The position numbers and the translations under genes are program-made. The notes beneath the pieces are model-generated. The model saw only the letters and a list, made by a program, of their open reading frames with translations, had not been told where the DNA came from and did not search any database. From assembly GCA_019456225.1 (NCBI GenBank), contig VRUI01000029.1, positions 1 to 54,128 of the forward strand: 54,128 nt of DNA, in the 5' to 3' direction. Shown here in pieces: positions 43,480-51,611 of this stretch. The stretch is from Planctomycetota bacterium. GTDB lineage: Bacteria > Planctomycetota > Phycisphaerae > Sedimentisphaerales > Anaerohalosphaeraceae. Positions within the stretch are counted from its first letter, which is position 1, and each line of letters begins with the position of its first letter.

Positions 43480-44265
43480 TCATTCTATAAAGTGCATCAT
43501 AGCAATTGACCATTTAGGTAAAAAAACGATAATATTGACAAATATGTGTGCGCCAATTGAGAAAAGTATATTACCCGTAACAAATCTTATTAAGACATAA
43601 GTGTACCCAGCCCATAAAAGCGGCAATAAATGAAGTCCAAATCCAAAGGCTGGAATATGAAGTAATGTAAAACAAAAAGGCACTATAGCCAGTGCCCAAA
43701 TTATATTTTTCTTTCTGCAAATATAATTAAGTAAGAAACCCGATATCATTATCTCCTCAAAACAGGGAGCAACAATACCAAATATCGAAGTATAAATAAC
43801 ACCTGGCAGAGAAGTACCATACTGTAGCCGAGACCAAATTTTATTGTGAAAGTCTGTTATCAATTCAATTACTTTATCTCCATCACCATAATCCAATATC
43901 TTATTTTGCAAAACAGCGAAATCTGACAAATTCGAAAATTGCCAAGCTACTAATGGCCATAGAATAAGTAAGCCAATTATTATTCTTTTAAAGCGAACCT
44001 TAGTCCATACTAAACCAAGAGCAGATCGATATCTGCACACGAAATAAATAATAGCCAGTAAATTAAATGTGACTTGTACCCCAAAGAAAGTCGAAGTATA
44101 TGCTGTTGGATGATTGGAACATAAAGCAACAAAAAAATCTATTTTAAATAATAACGACATAGAATGAGTGAGAAAATTGCTGCAAATATAATATATGAAA
44201 ACTAACAGAATAATATTGGGTTGAGACTCATCGGCTTGTTTTTTAATATAAATATCTTTTATCAA
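43480..44265 (-). CDS. CPBP-family intramembrane protease-like protein
   Basis: A 261-aa protein with about seven membrane helices. The CPBP/Abi core is visible: 'APCFEEIMISGFLL' has the catalytic Glu-Glu but lacks the usual Arg, 'FTLLHIPAF' has the second-motif His, and 'GAHIFVN' the third. It may be a protease for membrane substrates or a divergent member with altered activity. No ATG is available; TTG at 44265 follows a strong GGAGGA, so I take it as the start. AT-rich. Confidence 0.75.
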   Translation of the reverse strand: MIKDIYIKKQADESQPNIILLVFIYYICSNFLTHSMSLLFKIDFFVALCSNHPTAYTSTFFGVQVTFNLLAIIYFVCRYRSALGLVWTKVRFKRIIIGLLILWPLVAWQFSNLSDFAVLQNKILDYGDGDKVIELITDFHNKIWSRLQYGTSLPGVIYTSIFGIVAPCFEEIMISGFLLNYICRKKNIIWALAIVPFCFTLLHIPAFGFGLHLLPLLWAGYTYVLIRFVTGNILFSIGAHIFVNIIVFLPKWSIAMMHFIE

Positions 44266-44290
44266 TTGCAGCTTTCCTCCAATAATATTA

Positions 44291-44311
44291 CGTGGGCACG
44301 GCCCACCCTAC
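44291..44311. repeat. Dispersed palindromic repeat, copy 1
   Basis: GTGGGC-ACG-GCCCAC followed by CCTAC. In reverse it reads GTAGGGTGGGCC..., a form also seen at 45111-45130 and related to 48955-48979. Short palindromes of this style are common intergenic repeats. Confidence 0.65.
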
Positions 44312-44315
44312 AAAA

Positions 44316-44552
44316 CTACTTTGCAATCAGCTTGTAGTTCTCCGGGTTTTTGATTATCTCCAGTGACAGGTCGACGTCCAGGTCCGGCCAGTGCAGATGG
44401 GTTTTGTGAAGTAGCTCGATATTGCAGATTTGTTCGATGGTCGCCGACTTAAACCATGGGAAGTGTTTAAACGACAGGAAGTATTCCATCTCATCGATGA
44501 ACAACCAGAAACCATGTTCTGAAATATTTGTTACTTCAAGATTCGATTCCAT
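44316..44552 (-). CDS. DUF2442 family protein
   Basis: A 78-aa protein matching DUF2442: 'FWLFIDEMEYFLSFKHFPWF' followed by 'LHWPDLDVDLSLEII'. These small proteins usually sit beside toxin-antitoxin-like pairs (DUF4160) or alone; no DUF4160 partner is seen here. The ATG at 44552 follows GAGGAAGAA. Function is unknown. Confidence 0.85.
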   Translation of the reverse strand: MESNLEVTNISEHGFWLFIDEMEYFLSFKHFPWFKSATIEQICNIELLHKTHLHWPDLDVDLSLEIIKNPENYKLIAK

Positions 44553-44676
44553 TTCTTCCTCAAACAATTCTCGCAGGTTGACAGCTTCTACTCATGCCCT
44601 CTATTATATAAGAAATTGCAAATACTGTCAATACCACAAAAACAATGGAATTTGATCCAAATGGCGGAATTTTGCT

Positions 44677-45063
44677 CTATTTCACCCGCTGCATTTTGTA
44701 TGTTCCGTCTACCGGGCCCTTATACCAGCCGGTAAATTCCTCTTTGGTCAGTTCGCCGGAACCTGTGTAGATTCCGTTGTCTGCTGTGTGTGGGAATTTG
44801 TTGTTTTCCAGAACTCCGTCCATTGTGTGCATCGGCTTTTTCTTAGTGCCCAGCTTATCCAGCACCAGCATACGGAATTTACCATCGCCCAAATCGATCA
44901 CCTTCGCGGCAAAGGTATAATCGTTACCCGCCGAATCCGAACCACTGCCCTGCCAGTCACCGGCAAAAGGATAATTACTCCCAGAGTTTGCGCACGAAAC
45001 CAAAAACAAAGATATGCAAAAAAAGATAAATAAGGCAAATGATATTTTTATGCGTTTGTTCAT
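44677..45063 (-). CDS. Small lipoprotein, 128 aa
   Basis: Lipoprotein signal (hydrophobic 8-22, LVSC) then a beta-rich domain ('FAGDWQGSGSDSAGNDYTFA', 'GKFRMLVLDKLG', 'FTGWYKGPVDGTYKMQRV') that looks like one small barrel. A ligand-binding role is possible but the family is not recognised. The ATG at 45063 starts directly at the signal peptide; the longer frame adds five residues. Confidence 0.72.
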   Translation of the reverse strand: MNKRIKISFALFIFFCISLFLVSCANSGSNYPFAGDWQGSGSDSAGNDYTFAAKVIDLGDGKFRMLVLDKLGTKKKPMHTMDGVLENNKFPHTADNGIYTGSGELTKEEFTGWYKGPVDGTYKMQRVK

Positions 45064-45110
45064 TTTGATATTCCTCAACCAATATTTGCAGATTGCCCGT
45101 TTTTTACAGC

Positions 45111-45130
45111 ATGGGCATAGCCCATCCTAC
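45111..45130. repeat. Dispersed palindromic repeat, copy 2
   Basis: ATGGGC-ATA-GCCCAT followed by CCTAC, the same layout as copy 1 at 44291-44311. Confidence 0.65.
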
Positions 45131-45187
45131 CGGATTCATATCGTCTATTATATGAGTAATCTACAGCATTGTCAACATCCAAAACTC

Positions 45188-45220
45188 CGTCCAATTTAAA
45201 GTTGAAGTTTAAATTGGACG
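45188..45220. repeat. Orphan 13-bp perfect hairpin
   Basis: CGTCCAATTTAAA and TTTAAATTGGACG surround GTTGAAG. No coding region ends here on either strand, so it is not an obvious terminator; it lies 86 bases upstream of the ilv promoter. Confidence 0.6.
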
Positions 45221-45305
45221 AAAAAGCAGGATTTACTATATTTCACCACAAAAATTTCAACTGACTGGTAGTTCATGTCGATACATTTTGTTTATGGCAA
45301 TTAAC

Positions 45306-45334
45306 TTGACAACATCGTGTTGATAGTGTATATT
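45306..45334 (+). promoter_or_regulatory. Sigma70 promoter of the ilv operon
   Basis: A perfect TTGACA (45306-45311) and TATATT (45329-45334) are 17 bases apart. The predicted start near 45341 gives a leader of about 197 bases. Confidence 0.75.
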
Positions 45335-45407
45335 ATATCTTTGTATCTTCGTGTGAAAAGCATGCGATTTTACGCCTGACACACATTTAATTTGTGATTA
45401 CGGAATC

Positions 45408-45461
45408 ATGGCAGGGCAAAAAAACGCTGGTTTTGCTGGTTTTTTCGATGGATTCGACTAA
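45408..45461 (+). other. Short frame in the ilv leader, 17 codons
   Basis: ATG to TAA encodes MAGQKNAGFAGFFDGFD, preceded by a weak GGA. It overlaps CGCTGG (45425-45430), which can pair with CCAGCG at 45481-45486, while TAGCCC/GGGCTA around 45465-45491 forms a competing stem. The peptide has no Ile, Leu or Val, so classical attenuation is not supported. Confidence 0.25.
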
Positions 45462-45537
45462 ATTAGCCCACCAGAAACGCCCAGCGGGCTATGATCGACC
45501 GGAATAACGTTTATAGTTTATCGGGATAGGAGTAAAA

Positions 45538-47268
45538 ATGAGTAACAAATCCCCATCCTCGGGCACACCTGCGCCTGAGGGCACACGCAAGCAGGGCAGT
45601 CAAATTATCGTAGATACGCTCGCCGAACAGGGCGTCGATGTAATGTTCGGATATCTTGGCGGCGTGGTTTTGCCGCTTTTCGACAAGATCTACGATTCAC
45701 CGATCAAATTTATCATCCCCCGTCACGAGCAGGGCGGCTGCCACATGGCCGATGCCTATGCACGCGCCAGCGGCAAGCCAGGCGTCATTATCGCGACATC
45801 GGGTCCGGGTGCGACAAATCTCGTTACCGGTCTGGCAACGGCGATGATGGACTCGGTCCCTATCGTAGCGATCACCGGCCAGGTCCGAACCGACCTTATC
45901 GGCAATGACGCTTTCCAGGAAGCCGACACCACCGGTATCACCCGCCCGGTCACCAAGCACAACGTAATAATAAAGGATATCAAGGACCTCCAGAAAACTA
46001 TCCGCGAGGCATTCTACATCGCAACCAGTGGTCGCCCGGGACCGGTTCTTATCGACATACCCGTAGATATGCAGATTGCTGAAACCGAGGTTGTGCCTCC
46101 TTCGAAAATCAAACTGCCCGGATATAAAGTCCGCACAAAGGGCCACGCAAGACAGATAGCAGTCGCCGCCGAAGCGATCAACGCATCGTCAAAACCGGTA
46201 GTCTATGCCGGCGGCGGAATCATTATCTCCAATGCCAGCAACGAGTTACGGGCGTTTGCCGAAAAGGCTCATCTACCGGTAACCACGACATTCCTCGGTC
46301 TTGGTGCGTTTGATCAGTCCAAACCGGAATCGCTGGACATGCTCGGAATGCACGGATCGGCATACGCAAATTACGCCGTTCAGGAATCCGACCTGCTTAT
46401 CGCTATCGGTTCGAGATTTGAAGATCGGGTAACCGGCAAGCTGAAAACCTTCGCCCCGCACGCGAAGATCATCCACATTGATATCGACCCGGCGAGCATC
46501 TCTAAGAATGTTCATGTAGATATCCCGGTCGTCGGCGACGCGAAAACGATCCTGACCGACCTGATCGAAGCGGTTGAATACCGCCAGCGTGACGAATGGT
46601 TCGCCCTGATAGCCAAGTGGAAAAAGAATCATCCGTTTAACTATGACCGAAAGGCAGACATCGTCAAACCTCAGTACGTCATCGAAGAGCTTTGCCGCCT
46701 GACAAAAGGCGAAGCAATAATCACAACCGGCGTCGGCCAGCACCAGATGTGGTCGGCCCAATTCTACAAATACAACCATCCAAGGCAGTTTATCAGCTCT
46801 GGCGGGCTGGGAACGATGGGATTTGGTCTGCCGGCCGCGATCGGAGCACAGGTCGCAATGCCGGACGCGACAGTTGTCGACATCGATGGCGACAGCAGCT
46901 TCAATATGACACTGACGGAGCTTTCGACAGCCGTCCAGTACGAACTGCCCATTAAAATAGTCCTGATCAACAACGGGTATATGGGAATGGTTCGCCAGTG
47001 GCAGGAATTGTTCTACGGCCATCGTTATTCGTGCAGTTCGCTGCAAAACCCCGATTTTGCAGTGCTAGCCGAGGCATTTGGTGCAAAAGGCATTTCCGTC
47101 GACAAGAAAGAAAACGTAACTTCCGCCCTGGAAGAGATGCTCGCGGCAAAAGGCCCGTGCCTCGTCGATTTCCACGTCGAACGCGAAGAAAACGTATGGC
47201 CGATGGTCGCAGCGGGTAAAAGCCTCCACGAGATGGACGGACTGGATATTTTTGAAAGCATGGCCTAG
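45538..47268 (+). CDS. ilvB: Acetolactate synthase, large subunit
   Basis: Catalyses the first shared step of valine, leucine and isoleucine synthesis with ThDP, FAD and Mg. The 576-aa chain shows 'MFGYLGGVVLPLFD', 'GVIIATSGPGATNLVTG', 'DAFQEAD' and the ThDP motif starting 'DIDGDSSFNMTLTELSTA' with 'INNGYMGMVRQWQ'. AGGAG precedes the ATG. It begins the ilvB-ilvN-ilvC operon. Confidence 0.95.
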   Translation: MSNKSPSSGTPAPEGTRKQGSQIIVDTLAEQGVDVMFGYLGGVVLPLFDKIYDSPIKFIIPRHEQGGCHMADAYARASGKPGVIIATSGPGATNLVTGLATAMMDSVPIVAITGQVRTDLIGNDAFQEADTTGITRPVTKHNVIIKDIKDLQKTIREAFYIATSGRPGPVLIDIPVDMQIAETEVVPPSKIKLPGYKVRTKGHARQIAVAAEAINASSKPVVYAGGGIIISNASNELRAFAEKAHLPVTTTFLGLGAFDQSKPESLDMLGMHGSAYANYAVQESDLLIAIGSRFEDRVTGKLKTFAPHAKIIHIDIDPASISKNVHVDIPVVGDAKTILTDLIEAVEYRQRDEWFALIAKWKKNHPFNYDRKADIVKPQYVIEELCRLTKGEAIITTGVGQHQMWSAQFYKYNHPRQFISSGGLGTMGFGLPAAIGAQVAMPDATVVDIDGDSSFNMTLTELSTAVQYELPIKIVLINNGYMGMVRQWQELFYGHRYSCSSLQNPDFAVLAEAFGAKGISVDKKENVTSALEEMLAAKGPCLVDFHVEREENVWPMVAAGKSLHEMDGLDIFESMA

Positions 47269-47314
47269 ACCAGACTACACCTGGATCAAACAGGCCCAAA
47301 TATAAGGAATAAGT

Positions 47315-47809
47315 ATGATGAAACATCTAATTAGTGCATTAGTTCAGAATAAACCCGGCGTCCTGGCCCATGCGGCAGGAATGTTCGCGGCGAGAGCATT
47401 TAATATTGATTCACTTGCGGTCGGACGAACCGATGACCCGACTCTCAGCCGGATGACAATAGTAGTAATCGGCGATGACAAGGTCGTTGAGCAGGTTAGA
47501 AAACAGCTTGCAAAGCTCGTTACGGTAGTAAAAGTCCAGGATTTCGTAGGTCAGGACGTTGTAGCTCGTGATTTGATGTTACTGCGGGTCACAGCCCCTG
47601 TAGAAAAACGTCTGGAAATTCTTACTCTTGTCGAATTGTATAACGCAAAAGTTGTGGACATCTGCGCAAAATCTGTTATGGTAGAGGTTTGTGGCCCGGA
47701 AGCGAAGATCGAATCGTTCATAGATTCGTGCCGGCAGTACGGCATAAAAAGCGTCGTACGGACTGGCACTATCGCAATGCCGAGAACCAGCAAAACCGTA
47801 AAAGTATAA
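47315..47809 (+). CDS. ilvN: Acetolactate synthase, small regulatory subunit
   Basis: A 164-aa regulatory subunit that gives valine feedback control. The ACT domain is recognised from 'HLISALVQNKPGVLAHAAGMF' shortened here to its core 'NKPGVLAHAAGMF', followed by 'RAFNIDSLAVGRT'. AAGGAA precedes two adjacent ATGs at 47315 and 47318; either can be used. It is 46 bases after ilvB. Confidence 0.93.
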   Translation: MMKHLISALVQNKPGVLAHAAGMFAARAFNIDSLAVGRTDDPTLSRMTIVVIGDDKVVEQVRKQLAKLVTVVKVQDFVGQDVVARDLMLLRVTAPVEKRLEILTLVELYNAKVVDICAKSVMVEVCGPEAKIESFIDSCRQYGIKSVVRTGTIAMPRTSKTVKV

Positions 47810-47939
47810 TAGCTGAAAACAGCATAATAGCAGTAAAATTTAAATAAACAGGCCGCAGTGCCGGGCTTTACACACGGCTGTGTAAAGTTATATATAGTAA
47901 ATAATTCAGGAAGATTAGAAGATTGATACAGGAGTAATC

Positions 47940-48941
47940 ATGGCAACAATTTATTACGAAGACCAGGCCCCAATCGGACCTTTGCAGGATAAGACAGTCG
48001 CAGTTATAGGCTACGGCAGCCAGGGCCACGCACACGCACAGAACCTTCGCGACAGCGGAATCAAAGTTGCGATCGCCGAAATCGAAGGCACAGACAATTT
48101 CAAACTCGCCAAAGACCACGGTTTCGTACCTGGCGACATCAAGACAGCTATGAACGGCGCCGCTTTGCTGATCATCACCCTGCCCGATGAAGTCCAGGCA
48201 AAGGTTTATGAAACTCAGATCGCACCGAACCTCGTTGCAGGCCAGACGATCGGTTTCTGCCACGGCTTTAACATTCACTTTAAGTACATCGTTCCGCCTG
48301 CCGACATCAACGTTGTAATGATCGCCCCTAAGGGTCCCGGTCACCTCGTTCGCAGCGAATATGTCAAAGGCGGCGGCGTTCCAAACCTTATCGCTGTCGA
48401 GCAGGACGCTAGCGGTGACGCAAAAGCGATCGCTCTTGCATGGGCAAACGGAATCGGCGGAGCACGTGCCGGCATCATCGAGACAACGTACAAAGAAGAG
48501 ACCGAGACAGATCTCTTCGGCGAACAGGTTGTTCTGTGCGGCGGACTCAGTGCTCTCATCAAAGCGGGATTCGAGACTCTCTGCGAAGCCGGTTATCAGC
48601 CGGAGATCGCATACTTCGAATGCATGCACGAAGTAAAGCTTATCGTTGACCTGATGTACCAGGGCGGACTAAGCTACATGCGTTACAGCATCTCGAATAC
48701 TGCCGAGTGGGGCGACCTCCACATCGGTCCTCGCATAATCACTGCCGAAACAAAAGCCGAAATGAAAAAGATTCTCGGCGAGATCGTTTCAGGTCAATTC
48801 GCAAAAGAGTGGGTTGCCGAGTACCAGGGCGGACTGAAAGAGTTCAACGCCAAGTATGACGCGGACCATGGAAGTCAGCTTGAAGAGGTCGGACGTGGCC
48901 TCCGCAAAATGATGAAGTGGGTAGACGCAAAAGAAGTATAA
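47940..48941 (+). CDS. ilvC: Ketol-acid reductoisomerase
   Basis: NADPH- and Mg-dependent second step of branched-chain amino acid synthesis. The 333-aa length is the short class I form. It has '[20 protein letters not shown]' for cofactor binding, '[10 protein letters not shown]', '[12 protein letters not shown]' and '[19 protein letters not shown]' with the catalytic acids. CAGGAG precedes the ATG. The operon ends at the terminator 49006-49039. Confidence 0.95.
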   Translation: MATIYYEDQAPIGPLQDKTVAVIGYGSQGHAHAQNLRDSGIKVAIAEIEGTDNFKLAKDHGFVPGDIKTAMNGAALLIITLPDEVQAKVYETQIAPNLVAGQTIGFCHGFNIHFKYIVPPADINVVMIAPKGPGHLVRSEYVKGGGVPNLIAVEQDASGDAKAIALAWANGIGGARAGIIETTYKEETETDLFGEQVVLCGGLSALIKAGFETLCEAGYQPEIAYFECMHEVKLIVDLMYQGGLSYMRYSISNTAEWGDLHIGPRIITAETKAEMKKILGEIVSGQFAKEWVAEYQGGLKEFNAKYDADHGSQLEEVGRGLRKMMKWVDAKEV

Positions 48942-48954
48942 GCAAAAAATAACC

Positions 48955-48979
48955 GTAGGGGCGGGTTTCAAACCCGCCC
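48955..48979. repeat. Dispersed palindromic repeat, copy 3
   Basis: GTAGGGGCGGGTTTCAAACCCGCCC. GGGCGGGTTT and AAACCCGCCC fold to a strong hairpin. The GTAGGG edge is shared with the reverse of copies 1 and 2. Confidence 0.65.
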
Positions 48980-49005
48980 TTATACAAAATAACAATGAAC
49001 CATTC

Positions 49006-49039
49006 AAAGGGCTATAGTTTCGACTAGAGCCCTTTTTTT
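49006..49039 (+). terminator. Terminator of the ilv operon
   Basis: GGGCTATAGT and ACTAGAGCCC (one A-G mismatch) close a TTCG tetraloop, followed by seven T. A further AAA-TTT can extend the stem. This is a strong intrinsic terminator. It overlaps by two bases the end of the convergent gene. Confidence 0.9.
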
Positions 49040-49631
49040 ACCCCACCTTGTCATTTCCCCCAGCGTTGTTTGCACCGTCGGCCACGGGCCTGTTATGTTG
49101 ACCCATCCGATTTGATCCGAGAACATAGCCTGCGATCGCGGCATAGATAGCCTCAAACTGCGAAATCTCTACGTGAAGAATTCCCGCTATCAACAGCCCC
49201 TCAATAATAAGAGCTACGACAACGAGGTGGAGAGCATTGCTTTGCTTTTCCATGCTATGATCGTGGTCAACTTTATAGGCCAAGATGATCAAAAGTGCCA
49301 CCGCCAAGGCAGTGAATAAAGCTATGCCGGAAGCTAAGTAGTAATCCCGATTTTCCAGCTGCCGTATAAATATCCTTTCCGGCTTCTCGTCAGGGCTTGC
49401 CCCGTTCCCGGATAATGTCTCGCCAAGAGAATGTTCCTGGTCATCGCTAGTATGACCTGTGTCTTCTACTTGCTTATTCTCAGTTGCCATCGATTCACTT
49501 GTGTTAACCGCGTTATTCTGGGCAAGAACGAGACTCAATGGAATGATCATCAAAGAGAGAACAACCATAGACAATGCCAAACAGACTTTACGATTCTTTG
49601 TGGTTTTTACCAAATTTGTTACAGACTGCAT
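49038..49631 (-). CDS. Hypothetical membrane protein, 197 aa
   Basis: An N-terminal signal or anchor (about 16-38) leads to an acidic, low-complexity segment ('SMATENKQVEDTGHTSDDQE'), then two hydrophobic helices (about 98-118 and 134-168), the second with a break, and a polar tail. GGAGG lies 10 bases before the ATG. Its start overlaps the end of the dehydrogenase gene by 44 bases, so both are expressed together. Family not recognised. Confidence 0.7.
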   Translation of the reverse strand: MQSVTNLVKTTKNRKVCLALSMVVLSLMIIPLSLVLAQNNAVNTSESMATENKQVEDTGHTSDDQEHSLGETLSGNGASPDEKPERIFIRQLENRDYYLASGIALFTALAVALLIILAYKVDHDHSMEKQSNALHLVVVALIIEGLLIAGILHVEISQFEAIYAAIAGYVLGSNRMGQHNRPVADGANNAGGNDKVG

Positions 49632-50865
49632 AGTTCAATATCCTCCGAAGGTATTCAGTATTTACGTTAAAATCCGGTAAATTCTCATGGCCAATCATGC
49701 TTTCAAGATTAACCCTTGAAAATTTTGGTTCGTTGATCGTATACGGCAAATATGGCAATGTCGCCGAAAACATTGAATTTTCTATTCCAGCCAAGCTGAT
49801 CTCAAGTTTCATATCCTCAAATGGTGGGTCATTCTGGCGATTTCGTATGCTCGCGATCTCAAAGCCATTGAAACCAAGTAGTTCAAGAGTCTTTTGGTAG
49901 AGAGGTCCGCATTTCGGCGGGTTCCCATTAGTTACATGTACGATCTTTAGGCGATCACGCGGTGAATATGCACATCGAATAAGGGTTTTGACAACAACAT
50001 CCACAGGGGTGATATTCACCGTAGACTCAGGCTCACAAAAAAAACGGATTGGCAACACCATGCAACCTTCAGGACTGAGAGGTAGACTTAGAGGCATATC
50101 GCGTTTTCCAGCAATGAACCGAACGCCTTCGTCAGCAAGACGATCAGCCAAAACATCATGTTTCAACTTTCGAATCAGTCTTCTGCGCAATCCCAAAATG
50201 TGTTTGGCATAGTTGTAGTAACTAAGGAACTGGGTGGTTAGCCCGCTTTTAGAATGTCCGGCAGTTACGGCTAGACGGAAAATAGTTCCTACGAAACCAG
50301 CGTTTGCTGCACGTTTTATGAGACGGCTCTCCGCTAGTCGCTTAGAATATTCGTAGGCATTGTGATAAATTTGACGTGTCACAGGATCTTCGGTCGCGAG
50401 AGCTGGATGTGCATTACAAACGTACGCCGTGCTAATAAAACAAAAACTGGGGCATTCGATTTCTTCCGCGAGATCGATCATATTTATTGTACCGTCATAG
50501 TTCGTACTCAGGATTCTCTTTCGCTGATTCTTATTGAAACTCGTATCGGCAGCACAGTGCCATATCTCATCTATCATCTTATGTAAACCGTTGATAGTGC
50601 TGCGGTCGAGGCCAGCTAAAGGTTGCGTGACATCTCCCTCAAGAACGGAAATCCGCGATACATTGGCACGAGGATTAACAGTTCGTATAGCCTCTATCAC
50701 GCGCGACTCATTCGTCGTGCGATCCCTTGATCCTGATCGGCTCAGGCAATAAACCTGGCATCCTTCGCGAAGCATGGCCTCTACAAGGAACGACCCAATG
50801 AATCCGGTGGCACCGGTAACTAATATCCGCGGGGGCCTCCCGAGAGTTTTCCATCCTACATCCAT
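49588..50865 (-). CDS. NAD(P)-dependent thioester-reductase-like dehydrogenase
   Basis: A 425-aa extended short-chain dehydrogenase of the male-sterility (fatty acyl-CoA/thioester reductase) type. The cofactor motif is 'ILVTGATGFIGSFLVEAML', with 'WHCAADTSFN', 'STAYVC' and the catalytic 'YEYSKRLAE' (Tyr and Lys). These enzymes reduce carrier- or CoA-bound acyl groups. No carrier or adenylation domain is attached, so it acts alone or on another carrier. AGGAA precedes the ATG. It overlaps the downstream membrane protein gene. Confidence 0.85.
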   Translation of the reverse strand: MDVGWKTLGRPPRILVTGATGFIGSFLVEAMLREGCQVYCLSRSGSRDRTTNESRVIEAIRTVNPRANVSRISVLEGDVTQPLAGLDRSTINGLHKMIDEIWHCAADTSFNKNQRKRILSTNYDGTINMIDLAEEIECPSFCFISTAYVCNAHPALATEDPVTRQIYHNAYEYSKRLAESRLIKRAANAGFVGTIFRLAVTAGHSKSGLTTQFLSYYNYAKHILGLRRRLIRKLKHDVLADRLADEGVRFIAGKRDMPLSLPLSPEGCMVLPIRFFCEPESTVNITPVDVVVKTLIRCAYSPRDRLKIVHVTNGNPPKCGPLYQKTLELLGFNGFEIASIRNRQNDPPFEDMKLEISLAGIENSMFSATLPYLPYTINEPKFSRVNLESMIGHENLPDFNVNTEYLRRILNYAVCNKFGKNHKES

Positions 50866-50907
50866 AAGCCGGTTCCTAAATGAAGCAGTGGTTCGGAGAA
50901 AAAGATT

Positions 50908-51147
50908 TTATTTTTGTTCAACATCAGGTCCTTCCGTTATCGACTGTTGGATATTGACTTTAGCAAATATCTGTCCTAAGACTCCAGTAATAATACCAAA
51001 TTCACCTTGATTTGTCAAATATATTAGGAGAACGAAACGGGATCTGGTCCCATATTGGTTAAATAGGCAATCTGCAAAACAGTAAATTGCCCAACTTCTG
51101 TTTATATGGTTTTCAGATTTCTCCTTTTTTCGGTCTTCGGTGCTCAT
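50908..51147 (-). CDS. Hypothetical protein, 79 aa
   Basis: Begins MSTEDRKKEKSENHINRSWA with a charged head and one hydrophobic segment near 'FVLLIYLTNQGEFGIITGVL'. It lies 42 bases before the dehydrogenase gene in the same direction and may be co-transcribed. There is no clear ribosome binding site. It could be a short membrane-associated partner; no family recognised. Confidence 0.5.
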   Translation of the reverse strand: MSTEDRKKEKSENHINRSWAIYCFADCLFNQYGTRSRFVLLIYLTNQGEFGIITGVLGQIFAKVNIQQSITEGPDVEQK

Positions 51148-51196
51148 CTTCGCACAGTTCGCCAAATCTAGCAAAGGCGGTCGGGATTGTCAAGCG

Positions 51197-51250
51197 TGAT
51201 AACTAAAGACACCGGGAGTCTTTTCTGGGAACTTAGGTAGTTTAGCTCGT
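51197..51250 (-). repeat. IS66-related scrap, copy 1
   Basis: Read on the minus strand it encodes KFPEKTPGVFSYH, aligned with KLPEKVPALFSFQ in the IS66 fragment at the right edge. It matches copy 2 (51612-51662) in the same orientation over about 45 bases. Confidence 0.55.
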
Positions 51251-51354
51251 CGAATCGCTATTTTTACTGCAATAAACATCAGTTTTCGCCTCTTTTAAAA
51301 AATAACTATTTGAAATACCAATAGTTGCCGGAGGCAAAACAAATAAAACATAAA

Positions 51355-51383
51355 ATAGGAGAAGCAAAAATTGCTTCTCCTAT
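51355..51383 (-). terminator. Strong terminator of the small-peptide gene
   Basis: ATAGGAGAAGCAA and TTGCTTCTCCTAT make a perfect 13-bp stem with a 3-base loop. On the minus strand it is followed by TTTATGTTTTATTTG. It lies 6 bases after the stop of the 19-codon frame. Confidence 0.85.
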
Positions 51384-51389
51384 AATTTA

Positions 51390-51449
51390 TTATTTAGATA
51401 TTACTTTAAGAACTACTAAAAGCCCTAAAAAAACGATTAAATCGCCCAT
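51390..51449 (-). CDS. 19-residue hydrophobic peptide, type I toxin-like
   Basis: The frame encodes MGDLIVFLGLLVVLKVISK: one membrane-spanning segment with acidic N-terminus and basic C-terminus. AAAGGGA lies 5 bases before the ATG, a consensus-like promoter (51560-51587) about 100 bases upstream, and a strong terminator directly after. Long leader, tiny hydrophobic product and own terminator match type I toxin mRNAs such as those for Ibs-like peptides. No antisense RNA promoter is obvious. It could also be a small regulatory membrane protein. Confidence 0.6.
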   Translation of the reverse strand: MGDLIVFLGLLVVLKVISK

Positions 51450-51559
51450 AATTGTCCCTTTCTATTCGTAAAATTATTTACCCACCTATAAGATGCCTTT
51501 ACAAGCGTACCTTACTTAAATGTCACATTCAATGAATCTTACGTTAATAGATGTTAGAG

Positions 51560-51587
51560 ATAATATAACAAGAAACTTAATTGTCAA
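51560..51587 (-). promoter_or_regulatory. Sigma70 promoter of the small-peptide gene
   Basis: TTGACA is perfect (51582-51587, minus strand) and TATTAT (51560-51565) is 16 bases away. The predicted start near 51553 gives a 5' leader of about 103 bases and a transcript of about 210 bases. Confidence 0.7.
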
Positions 51588-51611
51588 GAAGAAAACAAAA
51601 AAATAAGAGAG

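Larger units (their letters stand above)
45064..45537. other. 474-base region before ilvB
   Basis: No gene of normal size. It holds a dispersed repeat (45111-45130), a 13-bp perfect hairpin (45188-45220), the ilv promoter (45306-45334), a short frame (45408-45461) and pairs of mutually exclusive stems before the ilvB ribosome site. The leader from the predicted start is about 197 bases. Confidence 0.65.

Noticed and set aside
45408-45461. Classical leader-peptide attenuator of the ilv operon
   Set aside because: The short peptide has no Ile, Leu or Val codons and the stem before ilvB has no T-run.
46273-47046. A 257-codon frame antisense to ilvB
   Set aside because: ilvB is complete and family-typical; the antisense frame is a shadow.
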